A stretch of 64,000 nucleotides of DNA from Eubacterium sp. OM08-24 (GCF_003438075.1 NZ_QSTA01000011.1:1-64000); one strand, 5' to 3'. Counted from the stretch's first letter, positions 1 to 8,918 are shown. Notes: generated by a model from the letters alone, not told the origin. Numbers and translations are program-made.

Positions 1-33
1 CTAAATTATTGTTTATCAAAGGGGGAATTTTAT

Positions 34-540
34 ATGACAATCAACAATATTAAAGAAAACAAAATTGCCCCATTTGAAATTGACGATATTAAATTGACAA
101 GATTATTTAGCTTTTTCTTACACTCAGCACCAACGATTGATAGTAACTTAGCGTCAAGAATTGATGATGATAGATTGTTAAGTAATTGGAACAACTTTGT
201 ATCACGATTTACAAACGGGAGAATATCATTATATTCAGATTCATATTCTTCCGAAAAACTCATACAACAGTTTGAAAGACACGGATTGAGCGATGAATCA
301 GCAGTCAGTCGCAGGTTAAAAGCCATAGTTTGCAAAAGAAAAAACAAAACAGAAACAGATTATCAATGTGTGCTACGCCATTTGAGAAATTCAATAGCTC
401 ACGGCAATCTCTATTTATCAAATGCAGGTAATAGAAAATACATATTGTTTGAAGATTATAATAAAAGAGGAAATATTACAGCAAGGATACTTCTATCTCA
501 GGCAGATTTATCATTGCTTAAACAAGAAATAGTGAAATAA
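34..540 (+). CDS. HEPN-like protein, possible RNase or toxin
   Basis: This is a 168-residue soluble protein with no signal peptide or membrane segment. The motif RNSIAH at residues 118-123 fits the Rx4H signature of HEPN-fold proteins, many of which are RNases in defence and toxin systems; the surrounding helical pattern (LRHLRNSIAHGNL) also fits. A strong ribosome site (AAAGGGGG) precedes the ATG. It ends 13 bases before hsdR, so the two genes are probably co-transcribed, an arrangement seen where accessory genes sit inside type I restriction operons. HEPN is read from a short motif only; the substrate is unknown and a non-catalytic HEPN role is possible. Confidence 0.6.
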   Translation: MTINNIKENKIAPFEIDDIKLTRLFSFFLHSAPTIDSNLASRIDDDRLLSNWNNFVSRFTNGRISLYSDSYSSEKLIQQFERHGLSDESAVSRRLKAIVCKRKNKTETDYQCVLRHLRNSIAHGNLYLSNAGNRKYILFEDYNKRGNITARILLSQADLSLLKQEIVK

Positions 541-553
541 AGGAGAAATGAAA

Positions 554-3500
554 ATGTCGGGATTATATACCGAAGCTGATTATGAAAATTCAGTAATCGA
601 GCTGTTCAGAAATGATTTGGGATACGAGTACGCATACGGTCCCGATATAGAAAGGGACTTTTACAGTCCGTTGTATGAAGATGTACTCTATGACTGCATT
701 GAAAGAATAAATTCAAACATGCCTATTTCGGCACTTAATGAAGCAATCTTTAAGTTAAAAAACTTTGAAAACGGAGAGCTTGTTCAGAAAAATGCCGTAT
801 TTATGGATTATTTACAGAACGGTATTCCTGTTTCCTACTTTGATGACGGAGATGAACGCAGCGGTATAGTATATCTTGTTGATTACAAAAATCCCGACAA
901 CAATTCCTTTATTGTAGCTAATCAATGGACTTTTATTGAGAACAGCAATAAACGACCTGATGTAATTCTCTTTTTGAACGGCTTACCGGTTGTACTGGTC
1001 GAGCTGAAATCCCCGTCCCGTGAAGAAACGGACGCTTCCGAAGCGTACAGACAGCTCCGCAACTATATGAAAGAAATCCCATCTATGTTCATTTACAACG
1101 CAATTTGCGTAATGAGCGACCAGTTGACCTCAAAAGCGGGTACGATCACCTCCGGTGAAGACCGCTTTATGGAGTGGAAAACAAAAGACGGTGACTACGA
1201 AAACACGCAGTATGCACAGTTTGATACTTTCTTTGAGGGTATGTTCCAAAAGGCACGACTGCTTGATATAATCAAAAACTTTATTTGCTTTTCTAACGAG
1301 GGTATCAACTCGTTTAAGATACTTGCAGGTTATCATCAATATTTTGCGGTCAGAAAAGCGATTGAATCCACAAAACACGCTACCGTTACCGACGGTAAGG
1401 GCGGTGTATTTTGGCACACCCAAGGCAGCGGCAAATCGCTGTCTATGGTGTTCTATGCTCATTTGTTGCAAGAAGCGTTAGAAAGTCCAACGATTGTTGT
1501 TATCACAGACAGAAACGACCTTGACGACCAGCTTTACGGTCAGTTTGCAAAGTGCAAAGACTTTTTAAGGCAAGAGCCGGTACACGCTACTTGCAGAAAG
1601 TTGACAGAAACTTCGGGTAAAAATGATGTCGGATTAAGGGACTGGCTGGACGGCAGACAGGCAAACGGCATTATTTTTACCACTATGCAAAAGTTTGAGG
1701 AGTCCCACGAAGCGTTATCCGAACGCCACAATATCGTTGTTATGGCAGACGAGGCGCACCGTGGACAATATGGACTGACTGAAACTGTGGATGAAAAAAC
1801 CGGTAAGATTAAAATCGGTACAGCTCGTATTATCCGCAACACTTTGCCTAACGCTACATATATCGGCTTTACAGGCACGCCTATTTCTTCAAAAGACCGC
1901 AGTACCCGTGAGGTATTTGGTGACTATATCGACATTTACGATATGACACAGGCGGTTGAGGACGGAGCAACACGCCCTGTTTATTACGAAAGCCGTGTAA
2001 TTAAGCTCAATCTTGATGAAGCAACGCTGCGGCTGATTGATACCGAGTATGATGTTATGTCCGCCAACGCAGACGAAGAAGTTATCGAAAAAAGCAAGCG
2101 TGAACTCGGTCAGATGGAAGCAATCCTCGGCAATGACAACACAATCAACTCGCTTGTAAGTGATATACTCGACCACTACGAGAACAACAGAGAAAACCTG
2201 CTGACAGGCAAGGCAATGATTGTTGCCTACTCTCGTCCTATCGCTATGAAAATTTACAAGCGTATTTTAGAGCTGCGCCCTGCTTGGACGGAAAAAGTTG
2301 CGGTTGTAATGACTTCCGGCAACAACGACCCGGAAGAATGGCGTGAGATAATCGGCAACAAACACCACAAGGATGAGCTTGCAAAGAAGTTCAAAGACAA
2401 TAACAGTCCTTTGAAAATCGCTATCGTCGTGGATATGTGGCTGACCGGATTTGATGTGCCGTCTCTTGTCACGATGTATGTTTACAAGCCTATGTCCGGA
2501 CACAATCTTATGCAGGCAATCGCCCGTGTAAACCGTGTGTTCAGAGACAAGGAAGGCGGACTTGTCGTTGACTATGTAGGAATTGCCACCGCCTTAAAGC
2601 AGGCAATGAATGACTATACTTCCCGTGATAAGAAGAACTACGGCGATACCGATGTTGCTAAGGTCGCTTATCCGAAGTTCTTGGAAAAGCTGTCTGTTTG
2701 CCGTGATAAATTCCACGGATATGATTATTCCAAATTCCAAAACGGCACAGACCTTGAAAGAGCAAAGACTATCAGCGGTGCTGTCAACTTCATTATGGGC
2801 AGAGAAAAAATCGACGATAAGGACTCGTTTGTAAAAGAAGCGCTTATGCTTCATCAGGCTTTGTCCCTTTGCTCCTCTATGGTTGATGAGGATGACCGTA
2901 TAGAAGCAGCGTTCTTTGAGTCTGTGCGTGTACTTGTTTTGCGGCTTGCCAATACAGGCGTAGGCAAGAAAATATCCTTGCCTGAAATGAACGCAAGGAT
3001 TAACGAACTCTTAAAGCAGAGCATCAAGAGCGAAGGCGTTATCAACCTTTTCTCGGATATTAAAGAGGAATTTTCTCTCTTTGACCCTAAGTTCCTGCAA
3101 GAAGTTGCGAATATGAAAGAAAAGAACCTTGCCGTCGAGCTTTTGAAAAAGTTAATTGCAGAGCAGGTTTCTGTTTACCGCAGGACGAATGTAGTTAAGT
3201 CTGAAAAGTTTAGCGAGATTATGCAGCGTTCGCTCAATGCGTATTTGAACGGTATGCTGACCAACGAAGAAGTCATTGAAGAAATGCTGAAACTGGCAAA
3301 GCAGATTGCGGCAGCACAAAAAGAAGGCGACCAACTCGGACTTACAGCCGATGAGCTTGCTTTCTATGACGCTCTCACGAAGCCGCAGGCAATCAAGGAC
3401 TTCTACGAAAATGACGAACTCATTGCCATTACTAAAGAACTTGCCGATACTCTCCGCAGAAACAAGACGATTGACTGGCAAAAGCGTGAGTCCGCAAGGG

Positions 3501-3628
3501 CAAAAATGCGTATGCTCATTAAGAAACTTTTGAAAAAGCACAAGTACCCGCCGGAGGGTATGGATGACGCAGTTCAAACGGTTATGACCCAATGCGAACT
3601 TTGGACGGATAATGTAATGGAAGTATAA
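554..3628 (+). CDS. hsdR: Type I restriction enzyme R subunit (HsdR)
   Basis: This is the motor and nuclease subunit of a type I restriction-modification complex, which translocates and cuts DNA lacking the cognate methylation. Counting from the second ATG, which has better spacing to AGGAG than the ATG at 548, the protein has 1024 residues. A PD-ExK nuclease core is visible (D136, E150, K152 in PDVIL...VELKSP). It is followed by Walker A (GSGKS, 291-295), DEAH (399-402), TGTPI and the helicase motif QAIARVNR. Full length fits the family. HsdM and HsdS are not in the window and should lie before base 1. No frameshift is seen. Confidence 0.95.
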   Translation: MSGLYTEADYENSVIELFRNDLGYEYAYGPDIERDFYSPLYEDVLYDCIERINSNMPISALNEAIFKLKNFENGELVQKNAVFMDYLQNGIPVSYFDDGDERSGIVYLVDYKNPDNNSFIVANQWTFIENSNKRPDVILFLNGLPVVLVELKSPSREETDASEAYRQLRNYMKEIPSMFIYNAICVMSDQLTSKAGTITSGEDRFMEWKTKDGDYENTQYAQFDTFFEGMFQKARLLDIIKNFICFSNEGINSFKILAGYHQYFAVRKAIESTKHATVTDGKGGVFWHTQGSGKSLSMVFYAHLLQEALESPTIVVITDRNDLDDQLYGQFAKCKDFLRQEPVHATCRKLTETSGKNDVGLRDWLDGRQANGIIFTTMQKFEESHEALSERHNIVVMADEAHRGQYGLTETVDEKTGKIKIGTARIIRNTLPNATYIGFTGTPISSKDRSTREVFGDYIDIYDMTQAVEDGATRPVYYESRVIKLNLDEATLRLIDTEYDVMSANADEEVIEKSKRELGQMEAILGNDNTINSLVSDILDHYENNRENLLTGKAMIVAYSRPIAMKIYKRILELRPAWTEKVAVVMTSGNNDPEEWREIIGNKHHKDELAKKFKDNNSPLKIAIVVDMWLTGFDVPSLVTMYVYKPMSGHNLMQAIARVNRVFRDKEGGLVVDYVGIATALKQAMNDYTSRDKKNYGDTDVAKVAYPKFLEKLSVCRDKFHGYDYSKFQNGTDLERAKTISGAVNFIMGREKIDDKDSFVKEALMLHQALSLCSSMVDEDDRIEAAFFESVRVLVLRLANTGVGKKISLPEMNARINELLKQSIKSEGVINLFSDIKEEFSLFDPKFLQEVANMKEKNLAVELLKKLIAEQVSVYRRTNVVKSEKFSEIMQRSLNAYLNGMLTNEEVIEEMLKLAKQIAAAQKEGDQLGLTADELAFYDALTKPQAIKDFYENDELIAITKELADTLRRNKTIDWQKRESARAKMRMLIKKLLKKHKYPPEGMDDAVQTVMTQCELWTDNVMEV

Positions 3629-3683
3629 GTCGCCTGAAGTTGATGATGAATTATTATTCAAGAAAACAAAAAAAGAATACATA

Positions 3684-3713
3684 TTTACAAATTATTGTAT
3701 AATATGGTATAAT
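3684..3713 (+). promoter_or_regulatory. SigA-type promoter of the TIR-macro pair
   Basis: TTTACA (3684-3689), an 18-base spacer and TATAAT (3708-3713) preceded by TGG form an extended -10 promoter. A second TATAAT lies at 3698-3703. The promoter lies in the AT-rich gap after hsdR, so the defence pair can be transcribed independently of the restriction operon. Confidence 0.6.
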
Positions 3714-3816
3714 TAATTTACATAGCGAGTCATTATTATTAATTTATTCCTTTGGTAAAAAGTGTAAAACTGTTGTTTGGATTAAAATATTTTTATTTTT
3801 GAAAGGGGAAAAGTAA

Positions 3817-4317
3817 ATGTCTTACAGAAACAAAGTATATGTGTCTATGGATGCAGACAATGATCTTAGATATTACTACTTAATGAAAGCATGGAAACAA
3901 AACGACAACACATCTTTTAATTTTTATGATGCTCACGATTTAAACAATATTTATGATAAAAGTGAAGCATCAATTAAAGCAGGATTACAGGAAAGATTTA
4001 TGAATACTAAAGTTTTTGTTCTTTTAGTCGGAGATCATACTAAATACTTATACAAATATGTACGTTGGGAAATTGAGCAAGCCATAAAAAGAGAACTTCC
4101 TTGTATCGTTGTAAACCTCAATGGTAAAAGAAGTGCTGATGAATCTCTTTGTCCCGCATTGATGAGAGATAATCTTGCTATATATATTAGTTTTAATGCA
4201 AAGATACTTCAATATGCTTTAGAAAACTGGCCTGAGTTTGACGAAAAATATCGAAGAGAAGGAAAAATAGGGGCATATTATTATAAAGAGAGCGTATATG
4301 AAAAACTGGGGTTATAA
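3817..4317 (+). CDS. thsB: TIR-like protein, Thoeris ThsB type
   Basis: This 166-residue protein resembles the TIR-like (DUF1863) family that includes Thoeris ThsB, the sensor that turns NAD+ into a signal molecule upon phage infection. Visible family features are the N-terminal strand NKVYVSMDADND, the central TKVFVLLVGDHT (residues 64-75) and the RWEIEQAI helix with the likely catalytic glutamate E85. Its 3' end overlaps the following membrane-macro gene by 20 bases, the usual sign of a coupled pair. A good ribosome site (AAAGGGG) precedes the ATG. The region is more AT-rich than hsdR, which suggests separate acquisition. Family recognition is from motif memory; activity is inferred. Confidence 0.85.
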   Translation: MSYRNKVYVSMDADNDLRYYYLMKAWKQNDNTSFNFYDAHDLNNIYDKSEASIKAGLQERFMNTKVFVLLVGDHTKYLYKYVRWEIEQAIKRELPCIVVNLNGKRSADESLCPALMRDNLAIYISFNAKILQYALENWPEFDEKYRREGKIGAYYYKESVYEKLGL

Positions 4318-5257
4318 ACTATATATTCAATACATATTGCCTATAACTAAAAAACCTTTTGTTTATATTTCAACATTATTTGCAATTGTAGGTGGTTATT
4401 ACACACTCTGTGAAATTGAGCAAAATGTATTTAAAACGGATTTTTTAATTGGTTGTTTTAGAAAACATATCGCTTGTTTTATAATTGTATTTATATTAAT
4501 TACTATTTGTATTCTCAAAGAAAAATCTGAAAAAAGTTCTTATATTGGCTCGAAAGATACTATTGTTTCTTTGAAATTGGCTAATTTATTAAGCATAAAA
4601 AAATCAGCAATAGTTATTCCTACAAATACTACATTTGACACAATAATTAACGACGAATTTATCAGTGTTAAAAGCATTCAAGGCCAATTTCAAAAAAAGT
4701 TTTATGGTAACGACTATTCAGAATTAAATAATTCTATTAAAAGCTATTTAGATCAATTTCACGCTAATAGTTTTAGTGTTTTACAAGATCGAACAAAAAC
4801 TAATACTAAACGTTATGATATTGGGACAGTTGCAAAAGTCACTCAAAGGGGCCAGCATTTTTATTTTTTAGCCGTTGCTGATGTTTCTCCGACCGGTAAA
4901 CCTAAAAATGTTACAATGCAAAATATGACAAAAGCTCTTGTTGGATTATGGGATTTTCTTTCGCAAGAAGGGCACAATGAGCCAATCACGATACCAGTTA
5001 TAGGAACTGGTCGTGGTGGCTTACGAGATGGAAAACTTGAGGATGTTGTTCACGAATCTATTTTTTCTTTTATTACAAAAAGTCAGGATGAATTTGTATC
5101 AAGAAAAATGACTGTGTGTATATATCCACAATCTCTTTCAGATGCTAATGTAACTTGGGAAGACTTATGTGATTATTTACAATGGCAATGTAAGTTTAAT
5201 AATGAGAATATACGAAAAGCACAGAATTCTTCAGTTCACGGAAAAGGTATTACTTAA
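4298..5257 (+). CDS. thsA: Membrane-anchored macro-domain effector, type II Thoeris ThsA-like
   Basis: This 319-residue protein has two N-terminal membrane segments (about residues 19-38 and 57-74) followed by a macro-type domain (about 84-285). Macro hallmarks are AIVIPTNTTFD (104-114) and VIGTGRGG (234-241), the loop that binds ADP-ribose-type ligands. In type II Thoeris the TIR protein makes an ADP-ribose-based signal (histidine-ADPR has been described) that is sensed by the macro domain of a membrane ThsA, which then kills or arrests the cell. The gene starts inside thsB, so translation is coupled. A generic macro-domain ADP-ribosylhydrolase is the alternative, but the membrane anchor and TIR partner argue against it. 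Confidence 0.85.
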   Translation: MKNWGYKLYIQYILPITKKPFVYISTLFAIVGGYYTLCEIEQNVFKTDFLIGCFRKHIACFIIVFILITICILKEKSEKSSYIGSKDTIVSLKLANLLSIKKSAIVIPTNTTFDTIINDEFISVKSIQGQFQKKFYGNDYSELNNSIKSYLDQFHANSFSVLQDRTKTNTKRYDIGTVAKVTQRGQHFYFLAVADVSPTGKPKNVTMQNMTKALVGLWDFLSQEGHNEPITIPVIGTGRGGLRDGKLEDVVHESIFSFITKSQDEFVSRKMTVCIYPQSLSDANVTWEDLCDYLQWQCKFNNENIRKAQNSSVHGKGIT

Positions 5258-5276
5258 GATTTATTACTTTAAAGTA

Positions 5277-5305
5277 TTGATACTAAACAAGCGCTATGGT
5301 ATAAT
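5277..5305 (+). promoter_or_regulatory. SigA-type promoter upstream of the nitrilase gene
   Basis: TTGATA (5277-5282), a 17-base spacer and TATAAT (5300-5305) with an extended -10 (TGG). The palindrome TACTTTAAAGTA lies directly against the -35, a position suited to a repressor or activator site. Transcription would start near 5312, about 270 bases before the next start codon. Confidence 0.6.
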
Positions 5306-5466
5306 ATCATTACTTCGTGGCAACGATATGGCAACAAAAAATCGGATAGCGTATGCTTTACCGATAATTCAAATAATATAAATACTCTCTGATAAATTTC
5401 ATAAACAAATGTGTTTAAGTTTAATTTACAGGGAGCGAGTGGGAATAACAAACAGTAATGCCGAAA

Positions 5467-5502
5467 GCCTGTATTTATGCAGGTTTCCAGCTTTTGTTTT
5501 AT
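5467..5502 (+). terminator. Terminator-like hairpin in the leader
   Basis: AAGCCTG and CAGGTTT arms around an 8-base loop are followed by CCAGCTTTTGTTTT. The stem is short (7 pairs with one wobble), so this may be an attenuator or a weak terminator rather than a strong one. Confidence 0.35.
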
Positions 5503-5579
5503 TAAATGATTTGCTCAATTTGTGGCGGAGTAAAGTTGAGCTTTTTGATAGAGAGTAGTATAAAAGAGAGGGGATAAAA

Positions 5580-6422
5580 GTGTTTAAGATTGCAATCTTA
5601 CAAAAAAGAGCCACTAATGCGCAAATAGATAAGAATATTGAAACTATCATTATGGCAATGGAAGAGGCTTCGGTAAACCATGCAGATATTCTATTGTTGC
5701 CAGAATGTTTTATTACAGGATATGATTTGCCTATGTCATACGAAAAAAGCATTGCAGATGATGATATAAGAATTGCAATAATATGTGAGAATGCTAAAAA
5801 ATATAAAATTGGTGTGGTACTCACTGCATTTACAAAAGGTAATAAGCAACCACAAAACTCAGCTTTTGTTATTAATAAGTCGGGCGATATATTAATGAAA
5901 TACTCTAAGGTGCATACCTGTGATTTTGCAGATGAAAGAAATGTTGAATCAGGTAAAGAATTTAAGGTGTGTGATTTTGAAGGAATACAATTAGGTATTA
6001 TGATTTGTTATGACAGAGAGTATCCCGAAAGTGCAAGAATACTGATGCTAAAAGGTGCTGAAGTTATTCTTGTCCCAAATGATTGTGGTTCTATGCAACC
6101 AAGAATCAGAGCACTTTCTACAAGAGCATATGAAAATATGGTTGCAGTTGCTATGGCGAATCCGAATGGAGATAACGCCGGATGTTCTTGTGCATTTAGT
6201 ACAATTTGTTGGGATGAAAACGGAAAGTGTGTTGATAACACAGTTTTGTTGGCTGACGATAAAACTGAGGGGATTTTTTATGCTGAGATTGATATGGAAG
6301 ATATAAGAAAATACAGAAATCGAGAAATGTTAGGAAATACATTTCGTAAAGTAGAGGCGTACGAGCAATTACTAAGTGATGAAATCAAGCCACCTTTTAT
6401 AAGAAATGGTCAGAATAGATAA
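5580..6422 (+). CDS. Carbon-nitrogen hydrolase (nitrilase superfamily)
   Basis: This 280-residue enzyme has the complete nitrilase catalytic triad: E42 (LLPECF), K110 (MKYSKVH) and C143 (MICYDREYPES). Members hydrolyse amides, N-carbamoyl compounds or nitriles; the substrate cannot be read from the sequence. Translation starts at GTG, preceded by GAGAGGGG. It lies in the AT-rich patch right after the Thoeris-like pair, behind its own promoter and long leader, so it may be cargo of the same island or an unrelated metabolic gene. Nitrilase-fold proteins are not established Thoeris parts. Confidence 0.85.
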   Translation: MFKIAILQKRATNAQIDKNIETIIMAMEEASVNHADILLLPECFITGYDLPMSYEKSIADDDIRIAIICENAKKYKIGVVLTAFTKGNKQPQNSAFVINKSGDILMKYSKVHTCDFADERNVESGKEFKVCDFEGIQLGIMICYDREYPESARILMLKGAEVILVPNDCGSMQPRIRALSTRAYENMVAVAMANPNGDNAGCSCAFSTICWDENGKCVDNTVLLADDKTEGIFYAEIDMEDIRKYRNREMLGNTFRKVEAYEQLLSDEIKPPFIRNGQNR

Positions 6423-6554
6423 TTATGTAGGAGTTTGTTTTTTGCCGTTAGAATTAAAAAGAAGAATGGTACAATTTTAAAAGAACAATTCTTTAAAAAT
6501 ACGGTCATAAATTTTATCTTTAAAAACTAAACTTTGCGTCAGATAATAAAAAAT

Positions 6555-6587
6555 CCAAAGTCGATTTTAGTCGGCTTTGGGTTTTTG
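6555..6587. terminator. Bidirectional terminator
   Basis: CCAAAGtCGA and TCGgCTTTGG pair around a TTTTAG loop, with T-runs on both sides (GTTTTTG on the plus strand, ATTTTTT on the minus strand). It separates the nitrilase gene from the convergent LCP gene. Confidence 0.8.
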
Positions 6588-6588
6588 T

Positions 6589-8064
6589 TTATTCGTTATA
6601 TGGTTTATAATAGGTGTCAAGTATTAGCTTGTAGAACTCGTCTTCGTTTATATGAAACTCTGTATATCGCTCGCCTTTTTTTAATTCACCGGGTACAGAT
6701 ACCATTGTCATATTCATACCGTTGTGGCTGAGCATATTCTGCGAAAGGTAACATATTTTAGACGGGTTTAGGTTCGTGCATGAGTATGGGGCAGAGGCGT
6801 TGAACAGACTTACAGGAGTTGTAATATCCTTTTTGGTCTGCGCAAGAACCGTATTCATAAATGAATCAAGGTAAACCTGCTGTCTTTGCATACGCTTGCT
6901 GTTTGCGTCAACACTTTCGCTATCTCTCACACGAACAAAATTTTCGGAGTCTTTGCCCTCAAGATGATAGCTTTCGCCTTCTTTAAAATCACCTATCGTT
7001 TCGGGAGATACGACATCAACTCCGCCGACTGCATCATTGATAGCTGAAATTCCGTCAAGGTCAAGCGCAAAATATGAATTAATGGGAATATTGTAGAAAA
7101 GTCTTTCGACCGCTGTTACGGTGTTTGCACAGCTTGAATCTTTACCGTTACCGTAAGCGTAGGCAAGACAAATCTGCTCATTTACTGTTTCTACATAATA
7201 ACCGCTTGCCGAATAAACCGCAACATCGGTCATTGTATCTCTTGAGATATTAATGAGTTTTGTTTCGCCTGTTGAAGTGTCTATCGCAGCAAGAATGAGC
7301 ACATCGGCTTGTCCATTTTCGCCTTTAATATTGCTTGCACTGTCAAAAGTGGACTTATCTACACCCATACAGAGAATGCTCGTCATACTATTGTTAAATT
7401 CATAGGTCTGTCCGTTATACACAACATACTGACCGCCGTTTTGCACAACGACATTTGTCGGAGCGGATATTATGTTGGTATTATTAAGTAGCTCCTTTGA
7501 GCCGTTGTAGACAAACCAAACAAGCAGTCCGCTAACTATAATTACAAGAGAAAGAATTACGCTTGCAATCGTGAGAATTACTCTCTGCCATCTTTTAAAG
7601 CGCCTTTTCTTTTTCTTCATGACTTTTCGCTTTTTTTTAATAACTTTTTTTTGCTCTTTAGAACCCATTGCAGGATGAGTGCTTTTTACGAGCTCATCGT
7701 ATTCCTGTAAATATTTTTCGTTGCCTGAGCTTTTTGTACTGCACTTATGAGCACTTCCTTTTGCAGGGCGTGAGCTTTGCACCAGCAGGGTATCTTCGGC
7801 ATTTTCTGTATTTGAATGATGATGGTGGTGATGATGATGACTATGACTTCTATGAGCCTTAGTGAATATATAATCATCTATATCATCATTTATACTGCGT
7901 TCGGCATATTTTACCTCGCCGAGTTCACCGTCGCTTGCCACGCCCTCCTCGGTTTGAGGTGGCAATTTGCTTGAGTAGCTGTATATATCATCAAAGTTAT
8001 TAGTTTTGTTGTCAGCAGTATTTTCCGCATTACTGCTGTTTTCACTGCTATTTTGTGAGTTCAT
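6589..8064 (-). CDS. LCP-family (LytR-CpsA-Psr) cell-wall polymer ligase
   Basis: LCP enzymes transfer lipid-linked anionic polymers or capsule to peptidoglycan outside the membrane. The 491-residue protein has a long hydrophilic cytoplasmic N-terminus (1-138), a Lys/Arg-rich run (139-161), one membrane segment (about 161-186) and the LCP domain (about 230-400) with ADVLILAAID, INISRDTMTDV and the arginine pair in FVRVRDSE. The cytoplasmic tail carries eight consecutive histidines (76-83). It overlaps the sortase gene upstream by 17 bases, so the two are translated together. The exact polymer is unknown. Confidence 0.9.
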   Translation of the reverse strand: MNSQNSSENSSNAENTADNKTNNFDDIYSYSSKLPPQTEEGVASDGELGEVKYAERSINDDIDDYIFTKAHRSHSHHHHHHHHSNTENAEDTLLVQSSRPAKGSAHKCSTKSSGNEKYLQEYDELVKSTHPAMGSKEQKKVIKKKRKVMKKKKRRFKRWQRVILTIASVILSLVIIVSGLLVWFVYNGSKELLNNTNIISAPTNVVVQNGGQYVVYNGQTYEFNNSMTSILCMGVDKSTFDSASNIKGENGQADVLILAAIDTSTGETKLINISRDTMTDVAVYSASGYYVETVNEQICLAYAYGNGKDSSCANTVTAVERLFYNIPINSYFALDLDGISAINDAVGGVDVVSPETIGDFKEGESYHLEGKDSENFVRVRDSESVDANSKRMQRQQVYLDSFMNTVLAQTKKDITTPVSLFNASAPYSCTNLNPSKICYLSQNMLSHNGMNMTMVSVPGELKKGERYTEFHINEDEFYKLILDTYYKPYNE

Positions 8065-8845
8065 CCTTTATTAACACCCCCTGTAAAAGAAGTCTTCCTT
8101 CACCCGAATTTAAACAGGTGCTGAGTGTAACAATTTTATCGTTTGTTGTCAGCTCAAGATTATCTCTTACAACTTTTGTGAATGACCTTGGATTCTGTAT
8201 ATAATCAAGGTACTCCTGAAATACCTCGTCCTTATCAAAATCAAAGGAGTTCATAATGTGTCTGTCATCATATGAATATACCGAGGCGATACGATAGGTT
8301 AGTTTGTGCTTAGGTCTGTAAATATAAAAATATTCGTGATTGTTAAAAAAGTCACTATCGGTAAATTTATACAGATCGGCAAACATACTTCCGTCTGCCA
8401 TATTGTGACCATAGAGCACCGTTACCCTGTCGTGCATATAAATGGAATTGCAGTACTGCGAATATATCGAGCCTGAAAAGCTGTAATTTCCGTAAATATC
8501 ATGGTCGAGATAAAAATTATCATTACTGTTGCTTCTGCATACTGGATAATTTATATTGGTATCGGGAATATATATCCACGAATAAATTTCATCATTTTGC
8601 TTTTGCAGAGAAGTAAAGTCGATAGGATTATCGGCAAGTGCTTCATCTATTGACGGAGTTGTTACTTCGTTTGAAATACTCGGAGCAACCGAGCTTGCAA
8701 GATTATTGTATTCCTGCTGTGTTTTTTGCTGAGAATTCATACGGTACATAACATACACAATACAGCAAATAAGCAGAATTATTGTAATGATAAGAATTGT
8801 TATTAAAAATTTATTTCGGTTTCTTTTCATAGGTAAATCTCTCAT
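8048..8845 (-). CDS. srtB: Class B sortase
   Basis: This is a membrane-anchored transpeptidase that cleaves sorting signals and links proteins to the cell wall. Of its 265 residues, 13-34 form the membrane anchor. The catalytic triad is visible as H147 (YGHNM), C244 (LSTCLN) and R251 (GEGRLLL). The class B assignment rests on the TLSTC pattern, the overall spacing and the N-terminal anchor. A second ATG lies five codons in. Its likely substrate is the next gene upstream (8963-9445), whose SPQTG signal fits the (S/N/P)PxTG preference known for Clostridioides difficile SrtB. Confidence 0.9.
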   Translation of the reverse strand: MRDLPMKRNRNKFLITILIITIILLICCIVYVMYRMNSQQKTQQEYNNLASSVAPSISNEVTTPSIDEALADNPIDFTSLQKQNDEIYSWIYIPDTNINYPVCRSNSNDNFYLDHDIYGNYSFSGSIYSQYCNSIYMHDRVTVLYGHNMADGSMFADLYKFTDSDFFNNHEYFYIYRPKHKLTYRIASVYSYDDRHIMNSFDFDKDEVFQEYLDYIQNPRSFTKVVRDNLELTTNDKIVTLSTCLNSGEGRLLLQGVLIKDELTK

Positions 8846-8918
8846 ATAATTGTAACAAACATCGACAACAAAGTCAACATTTATCCAATATCATATAGGA
8901 ATATAGCGTTTATAAGCA

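Larger units (their letters stand above)
5258..5579. other. Intergenic leader between thsA and the nitrilase gene
   Basis: This 322-base AT-rich gap has no convincing coding sequence. It holds a 12-base palindrome TACTTTAAAGTA (5265-5276) abutting a promoter, a direct repeat GGCAAC-n5-GGCAAC near 5319-5335, a weak hairpin ATCGG...CCGAT (about 5341-5365) and a terminator-like hairpin at 5467-5490. It could be a long 5' leader of the nitrilase gene or a separate short RNA. Confidence 0.4.

Noticed and set aside
5169..5381. 70-codon frame after thsA
   Set aside because: It overlaps the end of thsA in another frame, runs through a consensus promoter and has no recognisable domain.
7809..7844. 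His8 tract as a sign of vector or affinity-tag contamination
   Set aside because: It lies in the middle of a native LCP gene with normal flanking sequence and mixed CAT/CAC codons; no vector sequence is near.
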